A stretch of DNA of 38,423 nucleotides from Flavobacteriales bacterium (GTDB lineage: Bacteria > Bacteroidota > Bacteroidia > Flavobacteriales_C > GCA-002722245): the NCBI GenBank assembly GCA_029251005.1, contig JAQXEE010000119.1:1-38423 (forward strand), written 5' to 3'. The translations under genes and the position numbers were made by a program. Shown here in pieces: positions 16,570 to 25,080 of this stretch (positions are counted from its first letter, which is position 1; each line of letters begins with the position of its first letter). Below the pieces are notes generated by a model. The model did no database searches. It worked only from the letters and a program-made list of their open reading frames with translations, and was not told the origin of the DNA.

Positions 16570-17343
16570 TTATACTAGATTTTTAATTATTCTGAGTTTG
16601 TGAGAATAAGAATTGGTTTCTGGATTGTAAATACCATTATGATCAAGGGCGTCTATTCTTACTTTTCCTGAGGCATGTATGATTTTACCTTTTCCGACTA
16701 AGATTCCAACATGTGTAATGCGTCCTTCATTATTATCGAAAAATGCTAAATCACCAGGTTCAGCTTCTTCTACAAAAGAATAACTTTTCCCAAGTGTAGC
16801 TTGCTGATAAGCATCTCTAGGAATAACAATGTTATTAATTTTATACACTAATTGAGAAAATCCGCTACAGTCTATTCCAAAAGGAGATTTACCGCCCCAT
16901 AAATAAGGTGCATTTAAAAACATTAAAGCATCTTCAACAATTTTATCTTTTGTTCCTATTTGAGTTGGAATAGTTATGTTTCCATTAAATTTAATCGTTT
17001 CACTCCCTAACTTTAAAACTCCGTTTTTATAATGTGGTAAAGAGCTTCCTCGAAGAATAGGGAGTAGATTTTGTTTGTACTTTATTACCTGAACTAAATC
17101 AGTCGTACAGTGGTAAGGTGAATTGGTGATTTGTGTGTATTCGGATGAACTTATAGAAAGATACTGTTTCTTACATATCCAACATTCGTAATTGTCATAA
17201 TGCACACGAACCTTAATAAACGATTTAGCTTCTTCTAACACACTAAAAACGTCTCCAAAAAGCAATTGAGTAGTCATTTCACTCACGTCAGAAGAATCTG
17301 CTCTTCCTGGAACAACACTTAAATCTATAATACCGTATTTCAT
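16570..17343 (-). CDS. NlpC/P60 (C40) cell-wall peptidase with SH3-like N-terminus
   Basis: A 257-residue cysteine peptidase that is likely to cut peptide stems of peptidoglycan (gamma-D-Glu to diamino-acid bonds in this family). Residues about 1-115 form SH3-like beta domains (GDVFSVLEEAKSFIKVRV ... YECWICKKQYLSI). The C-terminal NlpC/P60 domain has the catalytic Cys159 in GIDCSGF, His211 in RITHVGILVG and a third site at His223 in IIHASG. No signal peptide is visible, which is odd for a wall enzyme but common in Bacteroidota homologues with this architecture. It lies beyond the terminator that follows lolA, so it probably has its own promoter, yet none with a clean TAnnTTTG box is seen. Confidence 0.92.
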   Translation of the reverse strand: MKYGIIDLSVVPGRADSSDVSEMTTQLLFGDVFSVLEEAKSFIKVRVHYDNYECWICKKQYLSISSSEYTQITNSPYHCTTDLVQVIKYKQNLLPILRGSSLPHYKNGVLKLGSETIKFNGNITIPTQIGTKDKIVEDALMFLNAPYLWGGKSPFGIDCSGFSQLVYKINNIVIPRDAYQQATLGKSYSFVEEAEPGDLAFFDNNEGRITHVGILVGKGKIIHASGKVRIDALDHNGIYNPETNSYSHKLRIIKNLV

Positions 17344-17369
17344 ACAAAATAAAGATAAATGGTTTCGTT

Positions 17370-17402
17370 AAAAAAAAAGAGGAAGTTATTAGCTTCCTCT
17401 TT
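17370..17402 (-). terminator. rho-independent terminator after lolA (minus strand)
   Basis: AAGAGGAAG and CTTCCTCTT form a 9-bp stem around a 7-nt loop. On the minus strand it runs into nine T residues, 12 bp past the lolA stop. It ends the ftsK-lolA transcript before the C40 peptidase gene. Confidence 0.92.
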
Positions 17403-17414
17403 AAAGTTTTAAAC

Positions 17415-18191
17415 TTACTTACTTCCTGAGGTGTCATCGCAATCCCAATCTGGAGCTGGCCATCTTTCACAGTCGCAATTAAATTCAGCATCAGGAATTT
17501 CTAAATCGTAAGTAGCGTTATCAATTTTCACCGAGAATACTTTTGCACTTGTTTTTTCAAACAACTCAATTTCTTTTATTTCATGAGTGGTGTTATTAAC
17601 AAAAAGTGTAATTCTTCTATAGGGTTGCTTATTATCAGCATCTGGGTATAAATCGATCAATTCAAGGGTTTCTCCATTTATATTTTTTTGCCCCATGAAT
17701 CTGTATTTGTAACCTTTTTCATAAATGGTGAACATTTCTTGAGGAGAGAAATTATCTGGATCATTAAAATTTGCTGATCCAATCGTTACTTCTTTATCTT
17801 CTACAATTATCTCCGCTACTTTTTTTCCATCACTAATTTTAGTGGTACCAAAAATATCGTATGAGTAAGAATTCCCTTTTATCTGAAGCTTTCCTTTTTG
17901 CGATTCTTTCATGTCACCATTTTTAATAGTGAATGTGAAATCTAATGTAATTGTTTTTCTTGTTTTAGTTGTATTTGTAACTGCGTTTAAGATTGCTGTT
18001 GCTTCAGGGTCTTTTTGTGAGGTAGGGGCAAGGTTTGAAATAACATTAGATTCTAAAACACCAGCGGTTTCAAGTTTTGTGACAGGAGTTTCAATTTTAA
18101 CAATTACTGGAGTTACTAAAAGAGTGTTTTCAACGGGTAAATCTTCACCAGAAATAGATGCTGCAAAAAGTAATGCGAATATGCTTTTCAT
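17415..18191 (-). CDS. lolA: LolA-like outer-membrane lipoprotein carrier protein, extended
   Basis: Periplasmic chaperone that would carry lipoproteins from the inner to the outer membrane. A signal peptide-like leader is followed by a Pro/Thr/Val-rich stretch (about 20-58). The LolA-like core starts at DPEATAILNAV (61) and includes TITLDFTFTIKNG, GKLQIKGNSYSYDIFG, PQEMFTIYEKGYKYRF and LYPDADNKQPYRRITLFV. The C-terminal tail after about 235 is unusual: it carries Cys239, Cys241 and Cys251 among acidic and Trp residues and ends in a small GS-rich tip. Length is 258, longer than the roughly 200 of classical LolA. It starts 28 bp after ftsK, an arrangement I recall as common in this phylum. The family call is by motif pattern and context. 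Confidence 0.85.
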   Translation of the reverse strand: MKSIFALLFAASISGEDLPVENTLLVTPVIVKIETPVTKLETAGVLESNVISNLAPTSQKDPEATAILNAVTNTTKTRKTITLDFTFTIKNGDMKESQKGKLQIKGNSYSYDIFGTTKISDGKKVAEIIVEDKEVTIGSANFNDPDNFSPQEMFTIYEKGYKYRFMGQKNINGETLELIDLYPDADNKQPYRRITLFVNNTTHEIKEIELFEKTSAKVFSVKIDNATYDLEIPDAEFNCDCERWPAPDWDCDDTSGSK

Positions 18192-18219
18192 AATTCTAAA
18201 ATATATCGTTTAAAGTTAA

Positions 18220-20961
18220 TTAAATAGTTTTGTTATTTAGGTTAATCAATTTCTGTTCCAAACTTACTTCATCAGGAATTAAAACTTGTCGAGCCTTGCT
18301 TCCTTCAAATTGTCCTATGATTCCAGCAGCCTCCAATTGATCAACAATTCTACCCGCTCTGTTATATCCTAATTTTAATTTTCGTTGGAGTAGTGAGGCT
18401 GAACCTTGTTGGTGCAATACTATTATTCTTGCTGCTTCTTCAAACTTATCATCTCGATCATCAAGGTGAACATCTGTGGAACCTGAGTCTGCATTTGGAT
18501 CATTAAACTCAGGTAAAAGATGTGCATCTGAGTAACCTCTTTGCTCACCAATAAATTCACAGATCTGTTCAACTTCAGGTGTGTCTACAAATGCACATTG
18601 AATCCTAATAAGATCATTACCTGTACTTAAAAGCATGTCACCTCTACCTATTAATTGATCAGCGCCTCCAGCATCAAGTATCGTTCGAGAATCTATTTTA
18701 GATGTTACTCTAAAAGCAATTCTGCATGGGAAGTTAGCTTTAATAGTACCTGTGATAATGTTTACAGATGGACGTTGCGTTGCAACAATTAAGTGAATTC
18801 CAATTGCACGTGCTAATTGAGCTAAACGTGCAATAGGTGTTTCAATCTCCTTTCCTGCGGTCATTATTAAATCGGCAAATTCATCAATAACTAAAACAAT
18901 GTAGGGAAGAAACTTATGTCCTTTTTCAGGGTTTAGTTTTCTTTTTTTGAATTTTACATTGTATTCTTTTATGTTTCTACAATGTGCGTTTTTAAGTAGT
19001 TCATATCGTTCATCCATCTCTACACAAAGAGAGTTGACAGTATTAACTACTTTTTGTGTGTCGGTAATAATTGCCTCGTCCTCTCCCGGAAGTTTTGCTA
19101 AAAAGTGACGAACAACTTTGTTAAATAGCGTCAATTCAACTTTTTTAGGATCAACCAATACAAGCTTTAATTCAGAAGGGTGTTTTCTGTAAAGTAAACT
19201 AACCAAGATAGCGTTTAATCCAACTGATTTCCCTTGACCAGTAGCTCCAGCCATTAAAAGGTGTGGCATTTTAGCTAAGTCAATCGTATATGTTTCGTTG
19301 GTAATAGTTTTACCTAATGCAAGTGGTAATTCCATTTCAGCTTCTTGAAATGCTTTTGATGAAATTGCTGTGTGCATTGATACAATATCTGGGTTTGGAT
19401 TTGGTACTTCAATACCAACAGTGCCTTTTCCTGGAATAGGTGCAATTATACGAATACCTAATGCTGCAAGTGATAAGGCAATATCATCTTCTAAGTTTTT
19501 AATTTTCGAAATTCGAACACCAGGAGCAGGAATAATTTCATACAATGTTATTGTTGGTCCGATTGTAGCTTTAATCGAATCGATTTCGATTTTATAATTT
19601 TTAAGCGTTTGCACAATGTTGTTTTTATTTCGCTCTAAAATAGCAGGATCAACAACCTGTTTCACTCCAGCATCATATTTGTTTAATAGTTCCACTTTAG
19701 GGAACTGGTAGCTTCCAAGATCAAGAGTTGGATCGTATTCACCAAATTCTTTCACTTTTTCATTTATTTCTTTCTCCGTTAAAAGTTCTTCTTTTTGAGT
19801 TGTTTCTTCTACTTCAAAAGAAATCTCTTCATTGCCTTCTGGTTGTTGTTCAGGAACTTCTTTATTAGCTCCTAGTTCTATTACTGATTCTTCAGTGTCG
19901 TCAGTTAATTCTTGAATGTTTTTTTTGTTTGATAGATCTTCTCTTATGCCTACCTCGGTTTTACTAGTTAATGTTGGTGTTTCGTCTTCAATTGTATTTT
20001 CTATTTCCAAATGAAGATTTATTGAGGGTTCTTCAGGTGATTCAACCTTTTCTGATATTGTAGATGTTATATTTAAATCAAAACCCAGTTTTTCAGTAAT
20101 TTCTATTTCTTGATTTTCAACCTCTTCTGCTGATTTGTCTATTTCTGAAGTTTCTTGTATCTCAATATCCGGCACAGGGTGAATTGTTTTGAATGATTTT
20201 TGTGGGTTGATGAAACTGTTTTCTGATGCTACTTCGTTTTCAAGCGATTTGCCTTGGTTATTAAAAAATGATTGAATTAATTCATCAATTTTTATATTGA
20301 ACGTAAATCTTGAAATAATAAAAAGAAAGAAAAGAAGTATGAAAATAATACCCCAAGTACCTGCTATGTGATCGAGCCAAATGTTAACCTGACTTCCTAA
20401 AGCACCTCCATAATTGAACTCACTATTTTTTAAGATTAAACCAAAAAATGTTGCCAACCAAAGCATTATAATTAAAGTGATTTTGAAAGATTTTTTTAAT
20501 GGTAAAATATTTTTTTTAAAAGCAAACTTCAATCCTGCAATAAATAAAATAAATGGAATCCCAAAAGCTGCAATTCCAAATCCTTTATGCATTAGCATAT
20601 GAGAAAGTTTAGCACCAATAGTTCCCATTTTATTTTTAGGTTCTTTTTCGTAAGAAAAATTATCATTAAAGACTTCAAAACCTGTAGTACTCCAATTTTC
20701 AACTTTGTCTTGATCAAATTCCCATGTAAAAAAGTAAGAAATAAAACTTAAGGAAAGAAAAGCGGTTAGCATGATAAAGGCTAGTCCAAGTATATATCTA
20801 TTTCTTTCGTTTTCTAAAAAAGAATAAATAGGATTTGTTACTTTATTAAGTGAAATATTTTTTGATGCAGTACTTTTCTCCTTTTTCACCACTTTTTCTT
20901 TGGGTGGTATCGGAGTGCTTTTAAATGTATTTCCTTGTGATTTATTTTTATTTCCAAACAT
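18220..20961 (-). CDS. ftsK: FtsK/SpoIIIE DNA translocase
   Basis: Septal DNA pump that clears the terminus region and couples chromosome dimer resolution to division. Four hydrophobic segments lie near the N-terminus (first at roughly residues 50-78 from the ATG at 20961). A long acidic, Glu/Thr/Ser-rich linker of about 200 residues follows, then the RecA-like motor with Walker A GATGQGKSVGLN (near residue 570), Walker B LVIDEFADLIM and RAIGIHLIVATQRPSVN. The C-terminal winged-helix gamma domain is intact (GSASLLQRKLKLGYNRAGRI). The frame runs to a TTG at 21030, but the ATG at 20961 (913 residues) is preferred: a near-consensus box TATTTTTA lies 26 nt upstream on this strand. lolA follows 28 bp downstream. 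Confidence 0.95.
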   Translation of the reverse strand: MFGNKNKSQGNTFKSTPIPPKEKVVKKEKSTASKNISLNKVTNPIYSFLENERNRYILGLAFIMLTAFLSLSFISYFFTWEFDQDKVENWSTTGFEVFNDNFSYEKEPKNKMGTIGAKLSHMLMHKGFGIAAFGIPFILFIAGLKFAFKKNILPLKKSFKITLIIMLWLATFFGLILKNSEFNYGGALGSQVNIWLDHIAGTWGIIFILLFFLFIISRFTFNIKIDELIQSFFNNQGKSLENEVASENSFINPQKSFKTIHPVPDIEIQETSEIDKSAEEVENQEIEITEKLGFDLNITSTISEKVESPEEPSINLHLEIENTIEDETPTLTSKTEVGIREDLSNKKNIQELTDDTEESVIELGANKEVPEQQPEGNEEISFEVEETTQKEELLTEKEINEKVKEFGEYDPTLDLGSYQFPKVELLNKYDAGVKQVVDPAILERNKNNIVQTLKNYKIEIDSIKATIGPTITLYEIIPAPGVRISKIKNLEDDIALSLAALGIRIIAPIPGKGTVGIEVPNPNPDIVSMHTAISSKAFQEAEMELPLALGKTITNETYTIDLAKMPHLLMAGATGQGKSVGLNAILVSLLYRKHPSELKLVLVDPKKVELTLFNKVVRHFLAKLPGEDEAIITDTQKVVNTVNSLCVEMDERYELLKNAHCRNIKEYNVKFKKRKLNPEKGHKFLPYIVLVIDEFADLIMTAGKEIETPIARLAQLARAIGIHLIVATQRPSVNIITGTIKANFPCRIAFRVTSKIDSRTILDAGGADQLIGRGDMLLSTGNDLIRIQCAFVDTPEVEQICEFIGEQRGYSDAHLLPEFNDPNADSGSTDVHLDDRDDKFEEAARIIVLHQQGSASLLQRKLKLGYNRAGRIVDQLEAAGIIGQFEGSKARQVLIPDEVSLEQKLINLNNKTI

Positions 20962-21115
20962 ACTCTTGTTGTATTCTTCTAAATAGGTAAAAATAGAGGA
21001 GAAGACCCTTTGTTTCAGCTGAAAAATCAAAAGTTATAAACGAGAAACTATTGAGAAGTGGAATAAATAAAAAAAGCGATTTTGTTTTGGATGGCTTTTT
21101 GAGGGAAATGTTTTT

Positions 21116-22756
21116 TTATTTAAAAAACTGATCAAAACTAACCCAACCTTTTCTTTGGTATACCATATCGGGAAAATTTGGAAAGTTATCAGGCTTGACA
21201 GGACTTGCAAGAAATTTATTTAATTCAGCTTTATTTGAAATATTATTTGTTTTTACTACACTTAATGCATTTTCATAACTCATAAATTTTCGCCTCTCTT
21301 TTCTGTGCTTCGCACTCCATAAAAAGTCTTTAAATCCTTTCCATCCTTTTTCCTCGTATTTCCGAACAACATTAGCTGGGATGTCTACAGGTTTTTCAGC
21401 TAAATGATCATATTCGCCTTTACAATAAGAAACCCACTCGACGGAACTAGTAAGTCCAAGTGTGCGAACAAATTTCCGGGCTTCAGAAAACTTTCTATAT
21501 TCTAAATGAGCATAAGGGAAAGCTTCAGAACCGATCCAATCACCGATTCCAATCCAACCTTTGTCTTTGTATACTCCAGATGGGTTTGCAGGGATGTTAT
21601 TTGGTCTTTTAGGTAGGTTGGGAGACTTTCCTGAAATATATTTATGCCATCCTTTGTAATCCTTTATTTTTAAGGAATTCACGAACTCCTTTGCTTTCTC
21701 GTAAGGAAGGAACTTACTGTATTTTTGACGGTGAATATTACTTTGTAAAAAGTCTTTATACCCTTTCCATCCAATGTTCTGGTATTTTCGAGCAACATTT
21801 GTAGGGATATCAAATGGTTTTTTTGGAAGCTTTGGAAGGTCACCTTTGCAGTATTTAATCCACTTTTCCGAAGAAGTTAATCCAAGCCCGCGTGCGAATT
21901 CTCGTGCGCTTTCAAAGTCTCTGTATTTCCTTTTAAAAGGAGCAATAGTAAAGGTGCCAAACCAATCACCGTAACCTTTCCAACCATTTCCTTTGTATAC
22001 TAATTCTGGAGAGTTTGGAATATCATTAGGTTTGGGGTCTTGATTAGGGAGTTCACCTTTAATGTATCTCAGCCATTCTTTAAGATTCTTAAGATTAAGC
22101 TTATGAACAAAATCTCTAGCACTTTGAAAATCCCTAGCATTTGATAATCTGCGTAACCTTCTATGTTCTTTGGCATTTAAAAAGTCGTTCATTCCATTCC
22201 ATCCTATATCTCTATATTTTCGAGCAACGTTTGTTGGAATATTATTTGGTTTTTTAGGTAGATGAGAGAATTCACCTTTACAATAGCGAAGCCAGTATTC
22301 AGATGAAGTTAGACCCAATTCTTGAGCAAATTTTCTTGCATCTTCAAAAGGTCTGTATGATTTCGACTTGCGTTTGTTCTCGGTTCCTAGCCAATCGTTA
22401 TATCCATTCCATCCTGATTTTTTGTAATAAATATGAGGAGATGCAGGTATCTCTGGTGGTTTTAACCCGAAATCATTTGGGTCCCAATTACACCATTTTT
22501 TCCATTCTTCGGTATTATTAAATCCTTTTTCACGAACTTTATTTTTTGCATCTTCATAAGAGAGAAATGGGACTTTTTCAAAAGATCCAAGCCAGTGTTT
22601 CCAACCATTCCAAGCCTTGTAGATTTCGTCTGGATTTGGAGGGATATCTGAAGGTTTTAAGTTCTCAATGGTGCAGTATATTGCCCATTCGTAACGGTTT
22701 TTTAAACCCTGTTTCAATATAAATTCTCTTGCTTGAACGAAATTTCGAAACTTAAT
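21116..22756 (-). repeat. eight tandem coding repeats, unit about 215 bp, super-period 432 bp
   Basis: The protein units correspond to DNA units of about 213-216 bp. Alternate units are more alike: TATTTTCGAGCAAC occurs at 21783 and again at 22215, exactly 432 bp (144 codons, two units) apart. The divergence between copies is considerable, so these are old coding duplications, not a fresh DNA repeat array. Confidence 0.8.
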
Positions 22757-22765
22757 TTTTGACAT
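21116..22765 (-). CDS. eight-repeat protein, phage-integrase-repeat (INT_rpt)-like, no catalytic domain
   Basis: A 549-residue basic, Trp/Lys-rich protein made only of eight tandem units starting near residues 4, 65, 136, 208, 280, 351, 422 and 492. The last six are spaced 70-72 residues apart. Each unit has a shared plan: an aromatic-rich entry (YRxFExAREF), a leucine/glycine step (LGLTSSxxW), W-x-x-Y-C/I-K-G, a proline patch (KPxxIP), then KY or VY and GWxGxxDWxG. This is the pattern I recall for the Pfam phage-integrase repeat (INT_rpt), which has no proven function. Units 3, 5 and 7 share NVxRKY and DFL; units 1, 2, 4 and 6 share GW followed by DW or HW and G, and unit 8 is divergent. No tyrosine-recombinase, helicase or other domain is present, nor signal peptide. 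A -7 box 24 nt upstream supports the ATG at 22765. Confidence 0.85.
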   Translation of the reverse strand: MSKIKFRNFVQAREFILKQGLKNRYEWAIYCTIENLKPSDIPPNPDEIYKAWNGWKHWLGSFEKVPFLSYEDAKNKVREKGFNNTEEWKKWCNWDPNDFGLKPPEIPASPHIYYKKSGWNGYNDWLGTENKRKSKSYRPFEDARKFAQELGLTSSEYWLRYCKGEFSHLPKKPNNIPTNVARKYRDIGWNGMNDFLNAKEHRRLRRLSNARDFQSARDFVHKLNLKNLKEWLRYIKGELPNQDPKPNDIPNSPELVYKGNGWKGYGDWFGTFTIAPFKRKYRDFESAREFARGLGLTSSEKWIKYCKGDLPKLPKKPFDIPTNVARKYQNIGWKGYKDFLQSNIHRQKYSKFLPYEKAKEFVNSLKIKDYKGWHKYISGKSPNLPKRPNNIPANPSGVYKDKGWIGIGDWIGSEAFPYAHLEYRKFSEARKFVRTLGLTSSVEWVSYCKGEYDHLAEKPVDIPANVVRKYEEKGWKGFKDFLWSAKHRKERRKFMSYENALSVVKTNNISNKAELNKFLASPVKPDNFPNFPDMVYQRKGWVSFDQFFK

Positions 22766-22789
22766 TTTTTTTAAAAAAATAGTTCACTT

Positions 22790-22797
22790 CAAAAATA
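22790..22797 (-). promoter_or_regulatory. -7 promoter box for the eight-repeat protein gene
   Basis: Minus-strand TATTTTTG matches TAnnTTTG and ends 24 nt before the ATG at 22765. No clear -33 TTG is seen. It indicates expression from a native-type promoter. Confidence 0.5.
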
Positions 22798-22864
22798 ATG
22801 TTTTTTTCACATTATAATGGATGATGTTTTTAAATTTATAGAGAACGCGTCCTTTGCCTGTTTA

Positions 22865-22879
22865 AAGGAATGATTCCTT
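22865..22879. promoter_or_regulatory. odd-centred 15-bp palindrome between divergent genes
   Basis: AAGGAATGATTCCTT reads the same on both strands apart from its central base. It lies in the 263-bp gap between the repeat-protein gene and argS and could be an operator, though nothing else supports this. Confidence 0.25.
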
Positions 22880-23004
22880 CGATGAGCTAGTTAATTAAGC
22901 TAATTTTGATCAAGTTTGGTTTGTCAATATCATGAAAATATAAACCTTATTGTTTATTTTTGAGGCAGAAAATAGAAAGCCTTATCCTATTTGAATAATT
23001 AATG

Positions 23005-23012
23005 TAATTTTG
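23005..23012 (+). promoter_or_regulatory. -7 promoter box for argS
   Basis: TAATTTTG matches TAnnTTTG and ends 16 nt before the argS ATG. Two other TAnnTTTG matches lie upstream at 22901 and 22955. No convincing -33 TTG is placed for any of them. Confidence 0.45.
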
Positions 23013-23028
23013 CCTCAAATTTTCAACC

Positions 23029-24807
23029 ATGTCAATAGAATTGTCTTTATCTCAAAAAATCAGTGAAACTGTAAATAGGTTGTACAATACAAATGTAGAG
23101 GCATCAGATGTTCAAATTCAAAATACACTTCCTGAATTTAAAGGTGATTTAACCTGTGTTGTTTTCCCCTTTTTGCGGTTTTCTAAAAAGAATCCTGTTC
23201 AAACTGGAGAAGAAATAGGAACTTTAATTGTTGACGAAATGGAAGAATTCACTGGATTTAATGTAATTAAAGGATTCTTGAATTTAGAGTTAAGTGTTGC
23301 TAATTGGGGAGAAATTTTAAATTCTATTGCATCTAACGAAAGTTATGGATCTATTAAGTTAGACGTTCCTAAAACTATTATGGTTGAATATTCTTCACCA
23401 AACACAAATAAACCACTTCACTTAGGACATATTCGGAATAATTTTTTAGGGTATGCAGTTGCAGAAATTTTAAAGTCGAATGGTAATAAGGTTTACAAAA
23501 CTCAAATAATTAATGATCGTGGAATTCATATTTGTAAGAGTATGATAAGTTGGCAGAAATTTGGAAATGGTGCAACACCAGAATCTGAAGGTTTAAAAGG
23601 AGATCATTTAGTTGGTAAATATTATGTTGAGTTTGATAAGCATTACAAGGCTGAAATGGCTGATTTAATAGAAAAGGGCTTAACTAAAGACGAAGCAATG
23701 CAAGAAGCTCCCTTGTTTAAAGAAGCTCAGGTAATGTTAAAGAAATGGGAGGATGGAGATAAAGAGGTAACAACGCTTTGGCGAAAAATGAACCAATGGG
23801 TTTATGATGGGTTTAAAACCACTTACGAAGCAATGGGTGTTGATTTTGACCAACTATATTACGAATCCAACACTTACCTATTAGGGAAGAAAGTTGTTGA
23901 CGAAGGATTAGAAAAAGGTGTTTTTTATAGACGTGAAGACGGATCGGTTTGGTGCGATTTAACAGCGGATGGACTAGATGAAAAGTTAGTTCTTCGAAAA
24001 GATGGAACTGCAGTTTATATGACTCAAGATATTGGAACCGCAATTGAAAGAGATAATGATTTCAAAATAGATGGAATGATTTATACTGTAGGTAACGAAC
24101 AAGAGTATCATTTTAAGGTATTGTTTTTAATTCTTAAAAAATTAGGATACGATTTTCATGAAGGGTTATTTCATCTTTCTTATGGAATGGTTGAATTGCC
24201 ATCAGGTAAAATGAAAACTAGAGAGGGAACAGTTGTAGATGCTGATGACTTGATAAAAAACATGGTAGAGACTGCTACTAAGGCAACTGAAGAGAAAGGG
24301 AAGTTAGAAGGATATACTGAGGAAGAAAAAGTTGAAATCAACAGAATGGTTGGTATGGCTGCTTTGAAGTATTTCTTACTAAGGGTTGATCCCAAAAAAG
24401 GAATGGTTTTTAATCCTGAGGAGTCTATTGATTTTAATGGAAATACTGGTCCTTTTATTTTATTCAATTGTGTTCGAATCAAATCTTTAATCAGAAAGAA
24501 TAACTCTTTTGATTTTGAAGGGGTTGTTGTGCTTGAAGTTTCCGAAAAGGAAAAAGCTTTGATTAGTAAATTGAATGATTACGAGAAGGTTTTAGAACAA
24601 GCAGGTGAAAATTATAATCCTGCTTTAATTGCTAATTATTCTTATGAATTGGCAAAAGAATACTCTCAGTTTTACGCATCTCATTATATTCTTAATGAAG
24701 GAAATGAGGACTTGAGAAATTTTAGATTAAACTTGTCTAATCAAGTTGGACGATTTTTGGAAAAAGCTCTAAATATTTTAGGAATAGAAGTGCCAGAAAG
24801 AATGTGA
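23029..24807 (+). CDS. argS: arginyl-tRNA synthetase
   Basis: Class I aminoacyl-tRNA synthetase that charges tRNA-Arg. The 592-residue protein begins with the ArgS N-terminal additional domain. The HIGH-type motif HLGHIRN is at 131-137 within VEYSSPNTNKPLHLGH, and the KMSKS-region equivalent reads LPSGKMKTREGTVVDADDL. A C-terminal all-helical DALR anticodon-binding domain ends in ALNILGIEVPERM. Length matches the family. It is followed by 273 bp of AT-rich sequence before hisH and is likely transcribed alone. Nothing unusual is seen in the active-site motifs. Confidence 0.97.
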   Translation: MSIELSLSQKISETVNRLYNTNVEASDVQIQNTLPEFKGDLTCVVFPFLRFSKKNPVQTGEEIGTLIVDEMEEFTGFNVIKGFLNLELSVANWGEILNSIASNESYGSIKLDVPKTIMVEYSSPNTNKPLHLGHIRNNFLGYAVAEILKSNGNKVYKTQIINDRGIHICKSMISWQKFGNGATPESEGLKGDHLVGKYYVEFDKHYKAEMADLIEKGLTKDEAMQEAPLFKEAQVMLKKWEDGDKEVTTLWRKMNQWVYDGFKTTYEAMGVDFDQLYYESNTYLLGKKVVDEGLEKGVFYRREDGSVWCDLTADGLDEKLVLRKDGTAVYMTQDIGTAIERDNDFKIDGMIYTVGNEQEYHFKVLFLILKKLGYDFHEGLFHLSYGMVELPSGKMKTREGTVVDADDLIKNMVETATKATEEKGKLEGYTEEEKVEINRMVGMAALKYFLLRVDPKKGMVFNPEESIDFNGNTGPFILFNCVRIKSLIRKNNSFDFEGVVVLEVSEKEKALISKLNDYEKVLEQAGENYNPALIANYSYELAKEYSQFYASHYILNEGNEDLRNFRLNLSNQVGRFLEKALNILGIEVPERM

Positions 24808-25080
24808 TTTTCTTCAAACAAGATAGTGGTGGAATCAGGTCTAAAATAATTTATTTACCATTTTTTTATTCGTTTTGTTGTTGAAAATCAATTTTCTTCA
24901 TGTTGAAAGAAAAAAATGATAAATGAAAGACTAATACGTTGTTTTAAACCTTTTTTCAAGTGTTGAATTCAGTATTAACATTTTTTAAATGGTGTTTACT
25001 TTGGTAGTGAGCAGAAGTAATTTGAACTTAACTTCTGATATCCATTCTTTTTTCGGAAATTTGCAATTCAATAAAATTAA

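Noticed and set aside
20962-21030. N-terminal extension of FtsK to a TTG at 21030
   Set aside because: The added 23 residues are not a recognisable FtsK feature, and a near-consensus promoter box lies between this TTG and the ATG at 20961.
21116-22765. CRISPR array or recent DNA tandem repeat
   Set aside because: The repetition is in coding sequence with codon-level divergence and units over 200 bp; no short identical repeats with spacers.
7046-22850. AGAACGCGT shared by two intergenic regions (near 7051 and 22843)
   Set aside because: A single 9-base match in 38 kb with no extension; chance is enough to explain it.
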